Assembly: GCA_036172015.1 (NCBI GenBank)
Contig: JAVHSE010000044.1
Span: 1-13,108, forward strand
DNA length: 13,108 bases
Source of the DNA: UBA7396 sp036172015
GTDB lineage: Bacteria > Patescibacteriota > Gracilibacteria > BD1-5 > UBA6164
Reading direction: 5' to 3'
The notes under the pieces were generated by a model. The model had not been told where the DNA came from. It was given only the letters and a program-made list of their open reading frames with translations, and made no database searches. Of the stretch, positions 7,734 through 13,108 are shown in pieces (the stretch's first letter is position 1; every line of letters starts with the position of its first letter). Position numbers and translations under genes: made by a program.

Positions 7734-9803
7734 TTATAAAAATCAAATTGATTTTGTATCTCAGATAAGTAATAATTTCTCTAAAGAAACAATGTCTAAA
7801 TTTCATTTTCACATTCCGGTATTAAATTCACTCCTGAGTTTTTCGGCAAGGATTTGTATAACAGCTTGTCTGTAATATTCTCATACATTTTTATCTTGTA
7901 ATTTGTTTCTTAAATCGGTATCAAAATTTCAAAGTAAATCGATATTTTTTCTCTTTTGTTTTTTAATTTCTTCAATAATAGAAAGTATTTCATCGTTTGA
8001 TATACTTTCTATTACTCCAGTATTTACTTCAATAATTGCTTTTTTTTCTACAATTCTTCTCACGACTTCAGCTATATCAGCTCCGCTAAAATGATCAGTT
8101 TTTTCTCAAAGAATATCTCTATCAACATCACGAAAACTTTGAGATGCTTTGATTCCAATTTTACTTACTTTTTGAATATGAATATCAAAAATTTGTTTTC
8201 TCGCTTGTATATCTGGTAAATCAACTTTGACTCTCGTTGATATTCTTCCAGAACGAATAACAGCTTCATCGAGTGATTCTATTAAATTAGTCGTTCCTAT
8301 AAATATGATATTATGTATATCATCAAATCCAGACATTTCACTCAGAAATGTATTGACTACCTTGGTATCTTCTGCACTTTGATTTCTTCATTCTCTTTTT
8401 TTAAAAAGAGCATCGAGTTCATCGAGAATAACGACCATTTTTTTACTTGTTTTTTTTGCTTTATGTCTGAGAAAACTAAAGAGTTCTTTTACATTATTCG
8501 CTCATTCATTAATATAAGCACTCGATTGAATATCAGTGAGTTTAATATTATATACTTCAGCATCTACTTCAGTAGCAATTACTTTAGCAAGCAATGTTTT
8601 TCCCGTTCCAGCAGGTCATTCAAATATGATTCATGAAGTAGTTTTTGCTCACCATGATCTCATAATTTCTTCATTTTTTATCGAAGTAATGATTTTTGCG
8701 ATTTCTTGTTTTGCTTTTTCTTGTCATCATACATCACTTAAATACACTTTTATATCATCTTTTACGAGCAATTTTTTAAATTTATTAAGAGTTTCTTTAG
8801 AAATACTTTCTTTATCATCATTCGCATCTCAATTAAATATTTCTCCAGAAGAAAATGTATAAATCCTTTTTTTGAAATCTGTTTTTCCTGATTCTTTTAT
8901 AATTTCATTGATGAGAAAATTATTTATTTTTAAAAATGAACGAAGAGTAGTCGTTATGGTATCAATACTATGTCTATCCAGATCAAAATCACTTATTTTT
9001 TCATTCATAAGAGTAATGACAAAATAATTATTTTTTGCATCTATTCCATATTCTCATTCTTTGTTTTGTTCTTTTTTTGTTTTGATACAAAAATCATCGA
9101 ATCATAATGAATGAGCTGGTCATTTTTTCCCATCTTTGAGACTTTTTGGAAAGTATTTTTTCATTACTTTTTCTACTATTTTTGGATCAAGAGTTTCTCT
9201 TTCATCTTCATCATTTGTAGTCATTTTAATTGGAAGTCTTACTGGAATTTGAAAAACATATGCTTTTTCGTCATCGCTATATCACATAATATTTGCTCAA
9301 AAAGGTCCACCTATAGCGAATGAACGAAAATCAACTCCATAAAGATCATCACTATATCTTCATTCTAATTCGTCTTCTAATTCATCAAGATTTCCAAGTT
9401 CGACACTATAAAATCATTCTAAAACTTGTTCTATTTTTTTATCAAGTTTTTTTAAAGATGCTGCAAATAATTTTTCAAATTCTTTTACGATATCTTCTTT
9501 TTGCCATCATTTGATATAATTTGGAAGTAAAAGATGGTGTATAAGAGTAGAATAGAGCACTTTGTATAATGATTCTCCAGTAGAGAGCTCTATTCCTTTG
9601 ATTTTTCTCATTTTATATCTGATAGAATTAAAATAATCCAAAGAAAAATCATCGTCTGTTAATTTTGCAACAATAAACTCTTGAAAAATTTCTTTGAGTT
9701 GGTTATCTTTTAAAATACTTTCATTAATTTCTCATATTTGTCATTCTAAATCAGATCTTTTTAATCCGTATCATTTTATTTGTGAAAGTCTTTTTGAGTT
9801 CAT
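7734..9803 (-). CDS. AAA+ ATPase of the FtsH/Cdc48-like class, first of a tandem pair
   Basis: 689 residues, ATG 9803 to TAA 7736-7734. It starts MNSKRLSQIK, as its downstream paralogue does. Residues 1-350 are an unrecognised N-terminal region with an acidic patch at about 138-155, then GPFGANIMGY and YVFQI stretches matching the paralogue. The AAA+ domain has VYLSDVGGQEKAKQEI, Walker A GPAGTGKT (396-403), pore-loop candidate Y430 in SSAYINEG, Walker B VILDELD (D461, E462), sensor 1 N506, arginine-finger candidates R517 and R520, and sensor 2 SGAD (573-576). All catalytic positions look intact. About 65 extra residues follow the lid domain compared with the paralogue, then the protein ends KSIGFL. 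There is no protease or membrane segment. It is the first gene of the transcript, driven from the divergent promoter region at 9804-9924. Confidence 0.87.
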
Positions 9804-9830
9804 ATTTGTTATTATAAAAAATAAGTTGTA

Positions 9831-9858
9831 TTTATAATTTATTTTAAATATTTGTCAA
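9831..9858 (-). promoter_or_regulatory. Promoter of the AAA+ operon
   Basis: On the minus strand, a perfect -35 box TTGACA (9858-9853), a 16-bp spacer and a -10 box TATAAA (9836-9831). Transcription would begin near 9824, about 20 nt before ATG 9803. A 19-bp palindrome covers the -35 box. Confidence 0.6.
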
Positions 9859-9864
9859 ATATTT
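9846..9864. promoter_or_regulatory. 19-bp perfect palindrome, candidate operator
   Basis: AAATATTTG-T-CAAATATTT: two 9-bp arms in perfect inverted symmetry around T9855. It lies midway between two divergent genes and overlaps the -35 box of the AAA+ promoter, where a dimeric repressor would act. No regulator gene is present in the window. Its AT content means chance is not excluded. Confidence 0.45.
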
Positions 9865-9876
9865 ATTTTGATTTAT

Positions 9877-9906
9877 TTGATTATATGTGGTATTCTTTTT
9901 TATATT
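9877..9906 (+). promoter_or_regulatory. Candidate promoter for the plus-strand membrane-protein gene
   Basis: TTGATT (9877-9882), an 18-bp spacer and TATATT (9901-9906). Transcription from here would begin near 9913, leaving a leader of only about 12 nt before ATG 9925. The match is modest in AT-rich DNA. Confidence 0.35.
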
Positions 9907-9924
9907 ATACATTAACCATGAATT

Positions 9925-11550
9925 ATGCAGACACCAAATACAAAATTATTTAAAAATATTGAATGCAACATAGATTTTGAAGAAGTCAAAGTGGAGCTTC
10001 TCACTTTATTTAAATCACCAAATCCAATTCAAATTTATTTGAATTCTCAAAACATTAAAGAAAAATTTAGTGATTTATTATCGTGTCTTACTTTAAAAAT
10101 TAAACAATGATTTAAACTTGAAGATACCGAAGAAAAAACATTTCTTATGACTATTTATAAACAATCAGGGTATGATAAAATTTGGTTTGATATTATAGAG
10201 TATTATTTGAGAGATTCGAAAAATTTTGATTTACTGAGTTATTTATATTATGTAAAAGTTCTCAATAAAGATAAACTCTATCTCGCAAAAGCTTTGTTTA
10301 AAATATATACAAAAGAAGATGTGAGTGAAATAAAAAAATATCTTTCAAAAGATAATATAAAATTAACCTATGAAAAAGTAAAATCTATTTTTGATGAATA
10401 CAAAATTTGAGAAATGAAATTTGATATTAATTTAAGAGAAGATTTTGTTGAGCATTTTATTGAAAAAATTTACTTACAACTCGATACGATAAAAAGAGTG
10501 AATTTTATTGATAATTTTATTATAAAATTAGATAAAAATAATATTGATTTTAGAGATATATCAAAAGTAGTATTAAAAATTATTTCAAGTTATCATTCGG
10601 AATATAAATTGAAACAACTTCATGCTACACTTGCAAATGAATATTTTAAAGATGTAAAACTCCTTGTTGATGATTATCTTCATAAATACCAACTGATTCG
10701 TTGAGATTTTTATATAAAAGTAAGTGAATTTTTATCAGTATTGAGTCATAGTGATAAGATTTTATTTTGGCAATATATAAAAATGCAAATTATAGATATG
10801 TATTATCCTGATGTCAGATATATTTTATATGATTTTTCGAGCAATTCATTTTTAGATAAAAATAGTTATTCTAATTTAAAATGAGATATTCAAATGCTTC
10901 CTTCTATCAGTCCAGAATCAGAATATCTCAATAAAGAATATGCAGAAATTAATGATTTGAAAGAAATTATTTTAGAATTAAATAATAATTTATTTAGTTT
11001 TTTTCTTTTGCCAATTATTTATTATACCATTAGTGAAAAATTATCACTCAAAAAAAGAGATCTCTATAAGATGAAGTATCTTTTATTGTTTATATTTTCA
11101 TCTAATTACAGTGAGTATAAAAATATATATATGTTCTTTAATCAACTCGAAGTATTTTTAAATTATGAAAAACAATCAAAAATTTTAGAAAAATTACAAG
11201 TTTCAGCTTCGATTATTTTGATGGTATTTTTAACTCTTTTTATTTCTTATGCTTATTTCCCCATTTGAGTCTTTATTTGAATTTTAGTATTATCAATTAT
11301 CAAATGATTTGAAATCATATATCCAAATATATTTTATAAACAAAAATGGAATATTGGAGTAAAATTTTTTGCTGTTTGTTTTTTATGTATATCAAGTTAT
11401 TTTTGGTTTTCAAATTTTGATAAAGTGAAAATGGATACAGCAAATTTAACACAACAAATCAAAGTACTCGGAACAATTTCGAGTAAAGATGTGATTGATG
11501 AATCATTTCAATATATCAAAGTGAATGTATTGGAATGGAAAGAAAAATAA
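9925..11550 (+). CDS. Unrecognised helical protein with C-terminal membrane segments
   Basis: 541 residues, ATG 9925 (first in frame after a TAA at 9913-9915) to TAA 11548-11550, with seven TGA glycines. I do not recognise a family. Residues 1 to about 420 are rich in Lys, Ile, Leu, Tyr, Asp and Glu and look almost wholly helical, without obvious catalytic motifs. Hydrophobic segments follow at about 427-462 (two adjacent helices broken by YFPIG) and 477-495. A short polar tail of about 45 residues ends the protein. The large N-terminal part is therefore probably cytoplasmic and anchored by two or three helices. It is divergent from the AAA+ operon and 80 bp upstream of the DUF4956-VTC pair, so it could share either module's function. 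This is a hypothetical protein. Confidence 0.8.
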
Positions 11551-11630
11551 AATAATATTTTAAAAAAATTCATTTTAAATTCAGGTAAAAAGTTATAAAT
11601 TGCATTACTTTATATTTTAAAAATAATTTT

Positions 11631-12314
11631 ATGGCAATTTTACAACTTTTTTGAGCTTCTTTAGAAAATGTATATATTGATTTTCTTTTTGATTTTATTC
11701 TTGATGTTATTACGGTAACTATACTCAGTTATAATATCTATTATAAAAGATATCACGATAAAGAATCATTTATATCATTTATGCTGTTTAATGTCTTTGT
11801 ATTTGTCGTTATTACCGTTTTGTTTAATACGAGTGATACTATGAGTATGGGATTATGATTTGGACTTTTTGCTATATTATCTATCGTGACACTTCGTAGT
11901 GAATCTCTTTCAAAAAGAGAAATTACTTACTTTTTTTGAACTCTATCAATTGCAATTATTAACTCGATCTGATTGACTGATTATGCATTAGTTATTATTT
12001 GTAATTTTGTTGTTATTCTCTGAGCTTGGGTGATTGATAATCCAAAAATATTAGAATGAGTATATTCCAATGATATAATTCTTGATTATATTCCAGAAGA
12101 TATTTTATACAATAAAGAACATATATCAGCTATGTTAAGTGAAAAATTTCATGTTGGTATTATATCTTACTCAGTGGTAAGAATTGATTATGTAAAAGAT
12201 ATGGTAATATTAAAAATATCATACAGAATCAACAAAAATATTCCAATTGAAGTCAATTGAAAAGATAAGCAAGAAAAAAAAGAATCAAAAAAATCTCTCA
12301 ATAATAATAAATAA
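11631..12314 (+). CDS. DUF4956-family integral membrane protein
   Basis: 227 residues, ATG 11631 to TAA 12312-12314, with seven TGA and three GGN glycines. Four or five hydrophobic helices lie at about 17-36, 47-65, 74-90, 98-114 and 117-135. The stretch GLGFGLFAILSIVTLRSE (74-91) followed by KREITYFFGTLSIAIIN matches the DUF4956 hallmark, where a GFAxGLFAIxSI segment is followed by an Arg and then a TYLF helix. A cytoplasmic domain of about 90 residues ends in a Lys/Asn-rich tail. DUF4956 genes commonly sit beside VTC-domain genes, as here with a 6-bp gap. The molecular role is unknown; membrane partner of the VTC enzyme is the usual inference. Confidence 0.82.
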
Positions 12315-12320
12315 TATACT

Positions 12321-13108
12321 ATGAAATTACAAAATAATCTCAATACTTTTATTTCATCGTTTACTTCTTTGTCTCTTGAAGAGCTCAATGCAAAAGCAAG
12401 TATGCTTGATCGTAGTGAAAATAAATATATTTTTTCACTTAATGATTTATATGATTCAAGTGATGATTTACTCAAAGAATTTGATATTTTAGAAATTGAT
12501 TCTAAAAAAGAATTTACCTATGAAACGATATATTTTGATGATGAAAATAATGTCTGTTATGAAGATCATCATCAATGAAAAAGACTTCGTTTCAAAGCTC
12601 GTACTCGCAGATATAATGATTCAAATCTCTATTTTTTTGAACTGAAATTAAAAGATTTTCGTAATAAAACCAGCAAAAAAAGATTTAATTGTGGAGAAGA
12701 AAATTTTTGAAAAATGACTCCAGAAGCGATTGAATTTATTGAACAAAAATATTTTAAATTATATAAAAAACATTTTCCGTATCATTTATCACCTTCTATA
12801 AAAATGTCTTATAAAAGAGTTACTCTCGTAGCAAAAGCATGAAACGAAAGGATGACGATTGATTATGATTTGACGATATATAAAAATACATGAGAAATTG
12901 AGTATGTTGTTCCTAAAGATTTCATCATCATTGAAACTAAATCAAGTAATGGAAATGGAATTGCTGACAAGATTTTTAGAAATCATTTTCATAGATCAAC
13001 GAGTTGTTCAAAGTTTTGTCTCTCAAAAATTATCTCATGACAAGTCGATAAAGTCAATAATTTTCGAGTAATTTTGAAAAAATATTTTCCAGATATTTTA
13101 GAAAAACA
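12321..13108 (+). CDS. VTC-domain protein (polyphosphate polymerase type), 3' end outside window
   Basis: 262 codons are visible from ATG 12321; no in-frame TAA or TAG occurs before the window ends. Motifs follow the VTC/triphosphate-tunnel pattern of alternating charged strands: LDRSENKYIF (29-38), YETIYFDD (67-74), KRLRFKARTRRY (87-98), FFELKLK (105-111), YKRV (164-167), ERMTIDYDL (176-184) and IIETKSS (203-209). These basic and acidic residues line the tunnel that binds nucleotide, metal and growing polyphosphate in the yeast VTC4 catalytic domain. VTC domains are about 220-250 residues, so most of the domain is present. Bacterial members are mostly annotated as polyphosphate polymerases without direct proof. 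It starts 6 bp after the DUF4956 gene, so the two are translated from one message. Confidence 0.85.

Noticed and set aside
5881..9803. FtsH proteases.
   Set aside because: The AAA+ core is FtsH-like, but neither protein has N-terminal membrane helices or a C-terminal HExxH peptidase domain.
1..13108. Many short frames with standard stops on both strands, including long antisense ones (for example 275-520 minus, 6403-6720 plus, 12188-12475 minus).
   Set aside because: They are fragments or shadows of the long table-25 genes, with low-complexity translations rich in Phe, Ile and Ser and no family features.
1..13108. Widespread pseudogenes or frameshifts from the many in-frame TGA codons.
   Set aside because: TGA sits on conserved glycines, and the frames stay open to a TAA with intact motifs; recoding explains it.
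1..13108. Mycoplasma-type code (TGA as Trp).
   Set aside because: Walker A, ABC signature and MIDAS glycines would become Trp, and TGG is already used for Trp.

Overview
This window comes from a very AT-rich bacterial genome that must be read with UGA as glycine (translation table 25). With TGA as a stop, every long gene breaks into short pieces. With TGA as Gly, ten long reading frames appear, all complete ones ending in TAA, and the TGA codons fall on invariant glycines (Walker A and the ABC signature of FtsE, Walker A of both AAA+ ATPases, the MIDAS DxSGS motif). TGG is used separately for tryptophan. This code is known from the candidate phyla Absconditabacteria (SR1) and Gracilibacteria (BD1-5/GN02). 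The sequence does not decide between them. No start codon has a recognisable Shine-Dalgarno sequence.

Layout. (1) Positions 1-3832, plus strand: a tight run of three genes. These are the tail of a leucine-rich-repeat (LRR) protein, a second LRR protein, and a large protein with an HExxH metallopeptidase-like domain, a Gly-Lys linker and a von Willebrand A (VWA/MIDAS) domain. Two 100-N scaffold gaps lie here. Both are bounded by exact 55-mers, which points to breaks of a k=55 assembly graph. The first hides a collapsed 174-bp LRR repeat. The second is an end-to-end contig overlap, and merging it restores one open frame. (2) Positions 3890-5565, minus strand: an FtsE-type ABC ATPase followed 14 bp later by an RsmB/NOP-family rRNA m5C methyltransferase. 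(3) Positions 5566-5880: non-coding, with a probable terminator for region 4 and a promoter for ftsE. (4) Positions 5881-9803, minus strand: two tandem paralogous AAA+ ATPases with a shared, unrecognised N-terminal region and a shared C-terminal SIGF tail, but no protease domain. (5) Positions 9804-9924: a divergent promoter region with a 19-bp perfect palindrome over the minus-strand -35 box. (6) Positions 9925-13108, plus strand: an unrecognised helical membrane protein, a DUF4956 membrane protein and a VTC-domain (polyphosphate polymerase-type) protein that runs off the end.

How the genes may work together. DUF4956 and VTC genes are a recurrent bacterial pair and probably form one membrane-associated phosphate/polyphosphate module here. 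The AAA+ pair looks like a two-subunit remodelling machine in one transcript. The HExxH-VWA protein resembles the VWA/metallopeptidase partners of AAA+ ATPases elsewhere and is co-transcribed with LRR proteins. Linking it to the AAA+ pair 2 kb away is a hypothesis only. The least described elements are the LRR/HExxH-VWA cassette and the AAA+ twin genes.
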